This document shows, in pieces, positions 25,510 to 33,397 of a stretch of 64,000 bases of DNA. Under the pieces are notes generated by a model. The model did not search any database. It was not told where the DNA came from and was given only the letters and a program-made list of their open reading frames with translations. Each line of letters begins with the position of its first letter. Positions within the stretch are counted from its first letter, which is position 1. The stretch comes from Synechococcus sp. GreenBA-s (GTDB taxonomy: Bacteria > Cyanobacteriota > Cyanobacteriia > PCC-6307 > Cyanobiaceae). The stretch spans positions 18,178-82,177 of the forward strand of contig NZ_JAGQBX010000007.1 in NCBI RefSeq assembly GCF_024345855.1, given 5' to 3'. The position numbers were made by a program, and so were the translations under genes.

Positions 25510-25890
25510 TCAGGCGCCTCCGCCCTTGACCTGCTCCAGCCGCTCCTCCAGGCCGGCGATCAGGGCCAGGGCGAACATCGGTGTCTCCTGAACGGCAAAC
25601 AGGAACGTCTCCCGGTCCAGTTCCAGGAGGCGGCAGGGCTCCAGCGCCACGGCCGTGGCCTGGCGTCGGTGCCCGCCCGTCACCAGGGCGGCGGCTCCGA
25701 AGACGTGGCCTGCCGTGATCCGTTCTGCGGCGGAGCCCCTGGCCTCGCGCAGTTCGATGACCCCCTCCAGTAGCCCATAGAGCCGTTCCCCCGGATCGCC
25801 CTCGCGAAACAGCGTTGCGCCGGCCTGAAGGTCGCGGACAGAGCTGGCGTCGGTGAAGGCCTGCACGGTTCGAAGGGCATCGAGCGACAT
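25510..25890 (-). CDS. Stand-alone cyclic-nucleotide-binding (CRP-like) domain protein
   Basis: This 126-residue protein consists only of a cNMP-binding beta-barrel: LQAGATLFREGDPGERLYGLLEG at the N-terminal turn, AGHVFGAAALVTGGHRRQATAVAL in the phosphate-binding-cassette region, and a C-terminal helix. The classical RTA/SA ligand signature is altered (HRRQATAV). No helix-turn-helix follows, so it cannot bind DNA as CRP does. It lies between pstC and the divergent pstS-type gene, implying a regulatory link to phosphate uptake. The ligand is unknown. Confidence 0.82.
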   Translation of the reverse strand: MSLDALRTVQAFTDASSVRDLQAGATLFREGDPGERLYGLLEGVIELREARGSAAERITAGHVFGAAALVTGGHRRQATAVALEPCRLLELDRETFLFAVQETPMFALALIAGLEERLEQVKGGGA

Positions 25891-25940
25891 GGTCCACCGG
25901 GCGGGTCAGGGGCAGTCTGCGCGATTGACGCTTCCAGAGG

Positions 25941-25970
25941 ATTAAGAACCCCTTAAAGGTTTGATTGTGT
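25941..25970 (+). promoter_or_regulatory. Pho-box-like repeats, distal site of the pstS promoter region
   Basis: ATTAAGAA, CTTAAAGG and GATTGTGT follow with 3-base spacers (11-bp period). The first two copies are good TTAA-type repeats and the third is weak. The site lies between the divergent cNMP-domain and pstS-type genes and could serve either. Confidence 0.5.
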
Positions 25971-25995
25971 TGCTCATTCAATCAACCTGCCCGGC

Positions 25996-26014
25996 CATAA
26001 CCCAGGCATAACCT
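25996..26014 (+). promoter_or_regulatory. Pho-box-like direct repeat proximal to the pstS gene
   Basis: CATAACCC and CATAACCT are separated by AGG, giving the 11-bp period of cyanobacterial Pho boxes with one change from CTTAACCT in the best copy. The site is 52 bases upstream of the pstS-type ATG. It abuts a perfect inverted repeat. Confidence 0.55.
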
Positions 26015-26038
26015 CTCTGGCCTGTTTGTGGGCCAGAG
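26015..26038 (+). promoter_or_regulatory. Inverted repeat next to the pstS Pho box
   Basis: CTCTGGCC and GGCCAGAG form a perfect 8-bp inverted repeat with an 8-base centre, starting at the base after the Pho repeats and ending 28 bases before the ATG. It may be a second operator or, if transcribed, a leader hairpin. No T tract follows, so it is not a terminator. Confidence 0.5.
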
Positions 26039-26066
26039 TTGTACAAAGTTGCCCCTCTTCGGCGTC

Positions 26067-27116
26067 ATGCGCGGACGACCCCTGGCCTGTCTTCTGGTGG
26101 TGCTGCTGGTAAGCGTCCGCCCCGGCGCTGCCCAGACCGCCGCTTCGAAGCCCGCCAGCGCAAAGCCGGCAGGCACGGTGCGGATCAATGGCTCCAGCAC
26201 GGTGCTGCCCCTGGCCCGTGAGGCCGTGCGCAGTTTTCAGGCAAGCGGCCAGAACCGCGGCAGCCGCTTTGAGCTGGGAGCCAGCGGCACCAGTGCCGGC
26301 TTCCGCCAGTTCTGCGCAGGTCGGCTGAGCATCGCCACGGCCTCACGGCCCATCAGCGGCACCGAGCTCGCGCAGTGTGAAGCCCGCGGGGTGCGTTTCA
26401 TCGAGCTTCCCGTGGCCTTTGACGCCATCACCGTGGTGGTACATCCCAGCAACCGTTGGCTCGCTCAGATCACCACGGCCCAGCTCAGAAGGCTCTGGAA
26501 CCGCAAGGCCGAAGGAACCATCCGACACTGGAAGCAGGTCGATCCCACCTGGCCGGATCTGGCGATTCGTCTGTGCGGACCCGGCCAGGATTCGGGAACC
26601 TTTGACACCTTCAACAAGGCGATCAATGGCCAGGAGGACAATTCCCGACGTGATTACACCGCCAGCGAGGACGATGACGTTCTCGTGCGCTGCGTGGCCA
26701 CCAACCCGGATTCCCTCGGCTACTTCGGCTTCGACTACTACCAGTCCAACCGCAAGGCCCTGAAGGCCCTGGCTGTGGTGGGACCGCGGGGCCCGGTTCT
26801 GCCGTCCCAGGCCACGGTGCAGCAGTCGCAGTACATCCCCCTCTCGCGCGCGCTGTTCCTCTACGTGAATGAGCGTGATCTTCAGCAGCAGCCCCTCGTG
26901 CGGCAGTTCGTCAATGCCACCCTGCAGCAGGGAACGGCTGTGGCCGAGCGCTCCGGTGTGATCCCCCTGCCCGATTCCACCTATCGCCTGGTGGCGGCCA
27001 AGCTCTATCGCAACATCGCCGGCACGGCTTTTGATGGCACCCTGCCGGTGGGCCTCACCCTCGGCAAGATCCTGCAGCGCAGCTTCGCCGAACACAAACA
27101 GCCGCAGTTCCGCTAG
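26067..27116 (+). CDS. Phosphate-binding protein, PstS/SphX type
   Basis: This 349-residue periplasmic binding protein has a signal peptide (MRGRPLACLLVVLLVSVRPGAAQ). Phosphate-binding motifs are VRINGSSTVLPL, ELGASGTSAGFRQFCAG and CGPGQDSGTFDTF. The pattern with four Cys and the YFGFDYYQSN segment resembles the SphX branch found in cyanobacteria. It delivers phosphate to PstCAB. The start MRGRPL is chosen so the signal peptide is N-terminal. Two Pho-box-like sites and an inverted repeat precede it. Confidence 0.93.
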   Translation: MRGRPLACLLVVLLVSVRPGAAQTAASKPASAKPAGTVRINGSSTVLPLAREAVRSFQASGQNRGSRFELGASGTSAGFRQFCAGRLSIATASRPISGTELAQCEARGVRFIELPVAFDAITVVVHPSNRWLAQITTAQLRRLWNRKAEGTIRHWKQVDPTWPDLAIRLCGPGQDSGTFDTFNKAINGQEDNSRRDYTASEDDDVLVRCVATNPDSLGYFGFDYYQSNRKALKALAVVGPRGPVLPSQATVQQSQYIPLSRALFLYVNERDLQQQPLVRQFVNATLQQGTAVAERSGVIPLPDSTYRLVAAKLYRNIAGTAFDGTLPVGLTLGKILQRSFAEHKQPQFR

Positions 27117-27164
27117 GGATCGCCCGACTCCGCCCAGAATGGGCCCGTTGCCCCCTCCGCTCCT

Positions 27165-27689
27165 ATGGCCCCCAGCAGCGATCCCGGCGCCGACCGCCAG
27201 CTCACCCTGCTGAAGATCGCCTGCAGCGTGGCCTGGGCCGATGGCGAGGTGTCGCCGGAGGAGCGCAGCCTGCTGCTGAAACTGGTGGCCCGCTACTTCC
27301 CTGCGGAGCCGGATCAGGAGTCCCTGGAGTCCGCCGCTGAACAGCTCACGGCCTGGGCCCAGGATTCCGCCCTGCTGGACGGGCTGATCGCCCGGCTGGA
27401 GAGCGAGGAAGACCGGCTGCTCGCCCTCAAGCTCGGCTACCTGATGGCCCGGGTCGGCCAGCGCCCAGAGGACAGCTCCCCGATCAACAGCCAGGAGAAG
27501 GCGGCCTACCGACGGCTCGTGGAGGGTCTGGGCCTGGGTGAGGCCCAGATCCAGGAGGTGGAATGGGCTTCCGAGCAGGAGCTGACCGCCCGCAAGGGCC
27601 CCTGGGGCGTGCTGGGCTCCCTGTTCGGCGACCTGGGCAACTGGCCCACCCGGGAGATGCTGGAGATCCCCGGGGTGCAGTGGCTGTGA
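27165..27689 (+). CDS. TerB-like helical protein
   Basis: This 174-residue cytoplasmic protein has a TerB/DUF533-type acidic motif at its N-terminus (LLKIACSVAWADGEVSPEERSLL), which in relatives binds divalent metal. An all-helical middle with several acidic stretches is followed by an aromatic C-terminus (GVLGSLFGDLGNWPTREML). It starts 48 bases after the pstS stop in the same direction, so it may be read through. Its role is unknown; membrane-stress functions are proposed for TerB domains. Confidence 0.8.
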   Translation: MAPSSDPGADRQLTLLKIACSVAWADGEVSPEERSLLLKLVARYFPAEPDQESLESAAEQLTAWAQDSALLDGLIARLESEEDRLLALKLGYLMARVGQRPEDSSPINSQEKAAYRRLVEGLGLGEAQIQEVEWASEQELTARKGPWGVLGSLFGDLGNWPTREMLEIPGVQWL

Positions 27690-27711
27690 GCCGCCGCTTT
27701 CTGCTGGGCGT

Positions 27712-30270
27712 TCAGTTCAGCCGCGCCCCCTGGCTGAGCCGCTGGCGCTGATCCGTCAGCACCTGGGCCAGGTCCGGATGGCGGTGCAGTTCGGGATCTG
27801 AGGCCATCAGGTCCTGGGCCACGCGGCGGGCCTGCTCCAGCACCTCGCCGTCGTCGGTGAGGCTGGCCAGGGCCAGGTCCGGCAGGCCGCTCTGGCGGGT
27901 GCCCAGCACCGCCCCCGGGCCCCGCAGCCGCAGGTCCATCTCGGCGATCTCGAAGCCGTCGGTGGAGTGCACCAGCACCTCCAGCCGCTGGCGGGCCACG
28001 GCGTTGCGGCTGTCGTTGATCAGCAGGCAGTGGCTGGCGGCCGCCCCGCGGCCCACCCGGCCCCGCAGCTGGTGCAGCTGGGCCAGGCCGAAGCGATCGG
28101 CGTGCTCGATCACCATCACGCTTGCCTCCGGCACGTCCACGCCCACCTCCACCACCGTGGTGCTCACCAGCACGTGGCTCTCGCCCCGGGCGAAGGCGCC
28201 GATGGCGGCCTGCTTGTCGGCGCTGCCCATGCGGCCGTGGAGCAGGCCCACCGACAGCTCGGGGAACACCTCCTCGCTGAGCTGGCGGTGCACCTCCACC
28301 GCCGAGCGCAGATCCAGCTTCTCCGACTCCTCCACCAGGGGCAGCACCACGTAGGCCCGCTGGCCGGCGGCCACCTCCTCGCGGATCAGGCCATAGGCCT
28401 CGTGCCGCTCGCCCCCCTTGAGCATCGCCGTGCGGATCGGCGTGCGGCCCGGCGGCAGCTCGTCGATCTGGCTCACCTCCAGGTCGCCGTGCAGCGAAAG
28501 GGCCAGGGTGCGCGGGATCGGCGTGGCCGTCATCGTCAGCAGGTGGGGCTGCAGGCCCTTGTCCAGCAGCCGGTTGCGCTGGGCCACCCCGAAGCGGTGC
28601 TGCTCGTCCACCACCACCAGGCCCAGGCGCGCGAACTGCACCGGGTCCTCCAGCAGGGCGTGGGTGCCCACCAGCATCTGCAGGTTGCCGTTGGCCAGAT
28701 CCGCCAGCAGTTCCCGCCGCCGCCGGGCCGGGGTGGAGCCCGTGAGCAGGGCGCAGCTCACGTGCAGCTGGGGCAGCCAGGCGCAGAGCTTCTGGTAGTG
28801 CTGCTCCGCCAGCACCTCGGTGGGGGCCATCAGCGCCCCCTGGCAGCCGGCATCGATGGCGGTGAGCAGGGCGGCGATGGCCACCACGGTCTTGCCGCTG
28901 CCCACGTCGCCCTGCACGAGCCGGGCCATGGGCTGCTCCTGGGCCAGATCGGCGCGGATCTCCACCAGCACCCGCCGCTGGGCCCCGGTGAGGGGGAAGG
29001 GCAACAGCTCCAGGAAGGCCTGCACCAGGCTGCGGCCGGCACCCGTGCCGGCCAGCGCCGGGGCCGTTGGTGCCAGGGCGGGGGCGGGTCGGCTGGTGAG
29101 CTCACGGCGGCGCTGCAGCAGCCCCAGCTGCAGCAGCAGAAACTCGTCGAACACCAGCCGGCGCCGCGCGGCGCTGAGGCTCTCCTGGTTGGCGGGCTGG
29201 TGGATCTGGGTCAGGGCGGTGGGCAGAGCCACCAGCCCCTGCTGCTCCAGCAGCTCCGCCGGCAGTGGATCGCCCCAGGCGGCGGCCGCCGCCAGCACGG
29301 GCTGGATCGCCGCCCGCACCCGCTCGGCCGTGAGCCCCTCGGTGAGCCCGTACACCGGCAGCAGGCGCCCGATCTGCTGGCTCTGCAGCGGCGCGTTGGA
29401 GCCCTCCAGCACCTCCATCAGCGGGTCCTGGAACACCGGGCCGTAGGGCGTTTCCTTCACCAGGCCGCTCACCGCCACGGTGGCCCCCAGCGGGTACTGG
29501 CGCTGCTGGGCCTTGAGCCAGCCGGGGGAGGAGAAGCGCTTGCCCGCGAAGAACTTCGAGACCCGCAGCCGCCCGGTGATGTCCTGCAGCTGCAGCTCCA
29601 GGATCGAGAGGTTGGGGTTGCGGGGGCTGGTGAAGCTGTTGGTACGCCGCACCGTGGCCACGATCGTGGCGGTGCGGCCCGGCTCCAGGGAAGCGATGCG
29701 CACCAGGTTGGCGTAGTCGAGATAGTCGCGCGGGTAGTAGCGCAGCAGATCGCGGGCCACAAACAGGCCGAGGGCCGCCAGCTTCTGGGCGGTCCTGGGG
29801 CCGACGCCGCGGATCTCCGCCAGGGGCGTGTCGGGGTGCAGGGCTGGGGTGGCGCCGGGGCGCAGCGGTTCCCGGGCGGGTTGCTCCGGTGCTACCTCCG
29901 GTGCCGCCGCCAGCCGCAGCCGCGGTGGCGCCACGGGGGTTGGGGGCTCCAGGGCCCGCTGCAGCTCGTGCAGGGCCTGGCGGGTGCGCCGCACCAGCCC
30001 CTGGCGGCGGGCCAGGTTGAGGTCGCCGTAGCCGGCGTAGGCAGCGGCTAGCTCCTGCAGCAACTGGCGCTGGGGAGGATTCAGGCCGGCCGGAGGCTCC
30101 AGGCACTGGCGGGCCAGGAAGGCGCTGAAGCGCTCGCGACGGCCCTGCAGGTCGTCGAAGCCGCGCTCGGCCTCCAGCTGCAGGGCCTGCTGCAGCGGCC
30201 GGATCCAGGCCTGGCTCGCCGGAGCGGACCCGCCTAGGGGTTCGGTTTCGGGACGCTGTCCTGCAACCAC
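27712..30270 (-). CDS. recG: ATP-dependent DNA helicase RecG
   Basis: This superfamily 2 helicase remodels stalled replication forks and Holliday junctions. It contains an N-terminal wedge/OB region (GVGPRTAQKLAALGLF, DLLRYYPRDYLDY), Walker A GDVGSGKT, Walker B VVDEQHRFG, motif III TMTATPIPRTLAL and the C-terminal QLRGRVGRG. At about 852 residues it has the N-terminal extension usual in cyanobacteria. The GTG at 30270 is inferred from homology around AWIRPLQQALQLEAERGF. An open frame runs further upstream but is only a shadow of the preceding gene. It overlaps that gene by 37 bases. Confidence 0.95.
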   Translation of the reverse strand: MVAGQRPETEPLGGSAPASQAWIRPLQQALQLEAERGFDDLQGRRERFSAFLARQCLEPPAGLNPPQRQLLQELAAAYAGYGDLNLARRQGLVRRTRQALHELQRALEPPTPVAPPRLRLAAAPEVAPEQPAREPLRPGATPALHPDTPLAEIRGVGPRTAQKLAALGLFVARDLLRYYPRDYLDYANLVRIASLEPGRTATIVATVRRTNSFTSPRNPNLSILELQLQDITGRLRVSKFFAGKRFSSPGWLKAQQRQYPLGATVAVSGLVKETPYGPVFQDPLMEVLEGSNAPLQSQQIGRLLPVYGLTEGLTAERVRAAIQPVLAAAAAWGDPLPAELLEQQGLVALPTALTQIHQPANQESLSAARRRLVFDEFLLLQLGLLQRRRELTSRPAPALAPTAPALAGTGAGRSLVQAFLELLPFPLTGAQRRVLVEIRADLAQEQPMARLVQGDVGSGKTVVAIAALLTAIDAGCQGALMAPTEVLAEQHYQKLCAWLPQLHVSCALLTGSTPARRRRELLADLANGNLQMLVGTHALLEDPVQFARLGLVVVDEQHRFGVAQRNRLLDKGLQPHLLTMTATPIPRTLALSLHGDLEVSQIDELPPGRTPIRTAMLKGGERHEAYGLIREEVAAGQRAYVVLPLVEESEKLDLRSAVEVHRQLSEEVFPELSVGLLHGRMGSADKQAAIGAFARGESHVLVSTTVVEVGVDVPEASVMVIEHADRFGLAQLHQLRGRVGRGAAASHCLLINDSRNAVARQRLEVLVHSTDGFEIAEMDLRLRGPGAVLGTRQSGLPDLALASLTDDGEVLEQARRVAQDLMASDPELHRHPDLAQVLTDQRQRLSQGARLN

Positions 30271-31712
30271 TGCTGTTCCGCCTGGAGGGCCAGCGCCCGC
30301 TGCTGCCAGTAGCGGTGCCGCTGGGCCATTGTGCGCAATTCCCGGCGCCGCTGCTCCAGCCGGCGCCGGCAGCTGCGCAGCCTGGGCTGCTCGTACTCCA
30401 GATCGCCGGCCCGCAGCAGCACCGCCAGAACCTGCGGCGGCGTGCCCTGCGGGCCGTTGCCCTCCGGGAAGGGCAGCGGCAGGCGCAGCAGGTTGGCGGG
30501 GGCGGACTGGGCCTCCACCTGCCCGGTCAGCACCGCATCCAGCAGGTTGGGCGGCAGCAGGCTGCGGCTGAGCCGCAGCCGCATCAGCTCCAGGTTGAGG
30601 GCGTGGGAGAGGTTGCGCAGCCGCCGATCCAGGGCCCGATCCAGCTGGTGCCACCAGCGCAGCAGCGCCGCCGGATCGCGGGGCAGCAGGCCGTCGCTGC
30701 AGTCATGCGCCTCCGCAGCGGACGACGGTTCCGGCCTGGCGCCTGCGTCCGGGTCCAGCGGGCTCTCCTCGTCGTCTGCTTCGAAACCCTCCGGCTCGCC
30801 TGGCGGGCGCAGGCCTGCGTTGACGGGCTGGCCCAGGCCTTCGGCCGCCATGGCGAACAGAGCCTCGAACACGGCCTGCCGCTGCGCGTCCTGCTCCCCG
30901 GACCCTTGGGGGCTGGAGGAGCGCGCCGGCCGCCGGGGCGGCTGTGATGGGCCCTCGGAGGCGGCCCCAGGGGGGTTCCCAGCTGCTGCGTCAGGCCAAG
31001 CCACAGGCGTGTCCGCAGCAGCGGCTTCCGGCGCCCACTCCTCGGGCAGCTCCTGGTCGGGAGTCTCCTCTTCAGGAGCTTCCTCTGCCGCAGCCTCCTC
31101 CTCGTCGGGCAGCGGCGCGCCAGCCACGTCCAGGTCTGGCGGCGCCGCGACACTCTCCGTCAGGCCCAGCAGATCGGCCAGGCCCGGCATGCCCTGCAGG
31201 AACAGGTCGGCGGAGAGGGGCAGATCCAGCCCCAGGCTCACGGACCCCTGCGGCAGGGCGGCTGCCTCGTCGTCGTTCTCGTTGTCGTCCTCGTGGTCGT
31301 CCTCGCCGTCGCCGTCGGATCCAGCGTCGGGTTCGCTGGCATCGGCGGCCAGGGCCTCCAGCAGGCGGCGCTGCTCGGCCCGCTCGCGGCGCTGCCGTTG
31401 CCGCTCCACCTGGCCGGCCAGGCTCAGTAGCTGCTCCACCGTGAGCAGACAGCCGCAGCGCTGGCTCAGCTCCCGCAGCCGCTCCTGCAGCCCCCGACGC
31501 TGCTCGCCATCCAGGCGGGCGTAGCGCTCGGGGTGCACCTGGGTGGCCAGATGAAAACAGGCCTGCTGCACAGCCGGCAGCAGGCCTTCACGCAGCACCT
31601 GGAGGTAGAGGGCCAGGTCGCGGTACAGACCCGGCGCCAGCTGTTCCTGCTGATGCAGCAGCAGCTGCAACTGGCGCTGGGCCTCCGCCAGGGGCCGGGC
31701 GTTGGGGTGCAA
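30234..31712 (-). CDS. Acidic hypothetical protein with helical ends, rpsB-tsf-recG operon
   Basis: This 492-residue protein is not recognised. An N-terminal helical region (about 1-130) is rich in Gln, Leu and Arg with coiled-coil character. The centre is low complexity and very acidic (DGDGEDDHEDDNENDDE, then Glu/Pro-rich). The C-terminal part (about 360-492) is again helical (RWWHQLDRALDRRLRNLSH; RRRLEQRRRELRTMAQRHR). It starts at a TTG two bases after the tsf stop and overlaps recG, so it is co-transcribed with translation and repair genes. A chaperone- or RNA-related role is only a guess. Confidence 0.75.
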   Translation of the reverse strand: MHPNARPLAEAQRQLQLLLHQQEQLAPGLYRDLALYLQVLREGLLPAVQQACFHLATQVHPERYARLDGEQRRGLQERLRELSQRCGCLLTVEQLLSLAGQVERQRQRRERAEQRRLLEALAADASEPDAGSDGDGEDDHEDDNENDDEAAALPQGSVSLGLDLPLSADLFLQGMPGLADLLGLTESVAAPPDLDVAGAPLPDEEEAAAEEAPEEETPDQELPEEWAPEAAAADTPVAWPDAAAGNPPGAASEGPSQPPRRPARSSSPQGSGEQDAQRQAVFEALFAMAAEGLGQPVNAGLRPPGEPEGFEADDEESPLDPDAGARPEPSSAAEAHDCSDGLLPRDPAALLRWWHQLDRALDRRLRNLSHALNLELMRLRLSRSLLPPNLLDAVLTGQVEAQSAPANLLRLPLPFPEGNGPQGTPPQVLAVLLRAGDLEYEQPRLRSCRRRLEQRRRELRTMAQRHRYWQQRALALQAEQQWLQDSVPKPNP

Positions 31713-31714
31713 GG

Positions 31715-32374
31715 TCAGGCAGCCTTGCCCATGGCGGCCACTTCGGCGGCGAAGTCGGCCTTCTCCACCTCGATGCCCTCGCCCAGGTTGAAGCGGGTGA
31801 AGCGGCGCACCTGAATGTTCTCGCCCACCTTGCCGGCCACCTGCTTCACGAGCTCGCCCACGGTGAGGCTGCTGTCCTTGATGAAGGGTTGATCCAGCAG
31901 GGCCAGCTCCTTGAGGCGCTTGCCGATGCGGCCCTCAACGATCTTGACCTTCATCTCCTCCTTCTTGCCGGCCAGGTCGTCACGACCCATCTCGATCGCC
32001 TTTTCGCGCTCGGCCACCGCGGCGGGGATCTCGTCGGTGGTCACGTACTCCACGCCGGGGCAGGCGGCGATCTGCATCGCCACGTTGCGCAGCAGCTCCT
32101 GGAACACATCGCCGCGGGCGACGAAGTCGGTCTCGCAGTTCACCTCCACGAGCACGCCCACGCGGGCACCGGTGTGGATGTAGCTGCCGATGGCGCCTTC
32201 GGCGGCGGTGCGGCCCGACTTCTTCTCGGCGGTGGCAATGCCCTTCTGGCGCAGCCACTCGGTGGCCTTGGCGGCGTCACCGTTGTTCTCGGTGAGGGCC
32301 TTCTTGCAATCCATCATGCCTGCGCCGGTCTTGTCGCGCAGTTCCTTGACGAGCTTGGCGGAGATCTCAGCCAT
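31715..32374 (-). CDS. tsf: Elongation factor Ts
   Basis: EF-Ts is the nucleotide-exchange factor for EF-Tu. The 219-residue protein has the N-terminal UBA-like domain ([20 protein letters not shown]), the catalytic-core motif [16 protein letters not shown] and the C-terminal segment [13 protein letters not shown]. The ATG at 32374 matches the universal start [13 protein letters not shown]. It follows rpsB by 154 bases, the conserved bacterial order. A hairpin follows the rpsB stop. Confidence 0.98.
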   Translation of the reverse strand: MAEISAKLVKELRDKTGAGMMDCKKALTENNGDAAKATEWLRQKGIATAEKKSGRTAAEGAIGSYIHTGARVGVLVEVNCETDFVARGDVFQELLRNVAMQIAACPGVEYVTTDEIPAAVAEREKAIEMGRDDLAGKKEEMKVKIVEGRIGKRLKELALLDQPFIKDSSLTVGELVKQVAGKVGENIQVRRFTRFNLGEGIEVEKADFAAEVAAMGKAA

Positions 32375-32500
32375 GGGAGGAAGGGGGGAGGGGGTATGGG
32401 TTGGGTCGTGGAGCCGCCGCGGACCGGGCTGCCGGCAGCGGTTGCAAACAGACATGGAGCCCCCACCAGGGAGCTCCAGGAAAGACATGGGAGGCGGAGG

Positions 32501-32521
32501 CCGGTGCGAGAGCAGCACCGG
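32501..32521 (-). other. Intercistronic hairpin between rpsB and tsf
   Basis: CCGGTGC and GCACCGG form a perfect 7-bp stem with a 7-base loop, starting 7 bases past the rpsB stop. There is no U tract. It may be an attenuator or RNA-stabilising element that sets the rpsB to tsf ratio. Confidence 0.5.
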
Positions 32522-32528
32522 AGAGGGA

Positions 32529-33251
32529 TCAGCCCTCTTCGTCCTCGTAGCCGCCGCGCTGGTCGTTGGCGCCGTGGCGACCCTCATTGATGGCATCGGC
32601 CAGGCGACCTAGCACCAGCTGCACCGAGCGCACGGCGTCGTCGTTGCAGGGGATGGGCACGTCGCAGAGGTCGGGATCGCAGTTGGTGTCGAGCATCGAC
32701 ACCAGGGGGATATCGAGCTTGCGGGCCTCGAGCACGGCGTTGGTCTCGCGGCGCTGGTCCACCAGCACCACCACGTCGGGCAGGCGGCGCATGTTCTTCA
32801 GACCACCCAGGTACTTCTGCAGGCGCTCCAGTTCGCGGCGCAGCACGGCACCTTCCTTCTTGGGACGCATGGCGATGGCGCCGGAAGACTCCATGCGCTC
32901 CAGGTCCTTGAGGCGGTCGATGCGGGCGCGCATCGTGGTCCAGTTGGTGAGCATGCCGCCCAGCCAGCGCTGGTTCACGTAGGCGGCGCCGCAGCGGGTC
33001 GCCTCCTGGGCGATCACCTCGGAGGCCTGCTTCTTGGTGCCCACGAACAGGAAGCGCTTGCCGCTGCGGGCGGCACTGCGGGTCCACTTGTAGGCGTTGT
33101 TCATGCAGACGGCGGTCTGCACGAGGTCAATGATGTGGACACCGTTGCGCGCGCAGTAGATGTAGCGCGACATCTTCGGGTTCCAGCGGCGGGTTTGGTG
33201 CCCGAAGTGGGCACCCGCCTCCATCATTTCGGCGAGGGTAACGACAGCCAT
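32529..33251 (-). CDS. rpsB: 30S ribosomal protein S2
   Basis: Ribosomal protein S2 binds the 30S head-body junction. The protein is 240 residues. Signatures include the N-terminal [40 protein letters not shown], and the central [19 protein letters not shown]. It is the first gene of rpsB-tsf-hypothetical-recG. The tail ([14 protein letters not shown]) is a variable acidic extension. Confidence 0.98.
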   Translation of the reverse strand: MAVVTLAEMMEAGAHFGHQTRRWNPKMSRYIYCARNGVHIIDLVQTAVCMNNAYKWTRSAARSGKRFLFVGTKKQASEVIAQEATRCGAAYVNQRWLGGMLTNWTTMRARIDRLKDLERMESSGAIAMRPKKEGAVLRRELERLQKYLGGLKNMRRLPDVVVLVDQRRETNAVLEARKLDIPLVSMLDTNCDPDLCDVPIPCNDDAVRSVQLVLGRLADAINEGRHGANDQRGGYEDEEG

Positions 33252-33380
33252 TTCAGTGGGGGTTTCGGGTTCGCCTCCACCTGCCTAGGGATCCGGGAGG
33301 CCACCGGCCCGGAACGGGGCTGGGGCTGGTCTCAGATCACCCGAAACACGCAGGTGTGCGGAGTGAAGTTGGACCTCGGC

Positions 33381-33389
33381 ACCCTATCA
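33381..33389 (-). promoter_or_regulatory. Candidate extended -10 of rpsB
   Basis: On the minus strand TGATAGGGT fits an extended -10 (TG-N-TAGGGT). It lies about 130 bases before the rpsB start and just past the stop of the upstream glycosyltransferase. A leader of this length would be usual for a ribosomal operon. There is no independent support. Confidence 0.3.
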
Positions 33390-33397
33390 AATGGCCG

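Noticed and set aside
27967..30051. 694-codon + strand open frame opposite recG
   Set aside because: It is antisense to recG, with low-complexity His/Gln/Gly sequence and no recognisable domain.
30271..30654. N-terminal extension of RecG beyond the GTG at 30270
   Set aside because: The extra sequence is a frame-shifted shadow of the acidic hypothetical gene and is Pro/Ala/Gln-rich, unlike any RecG.
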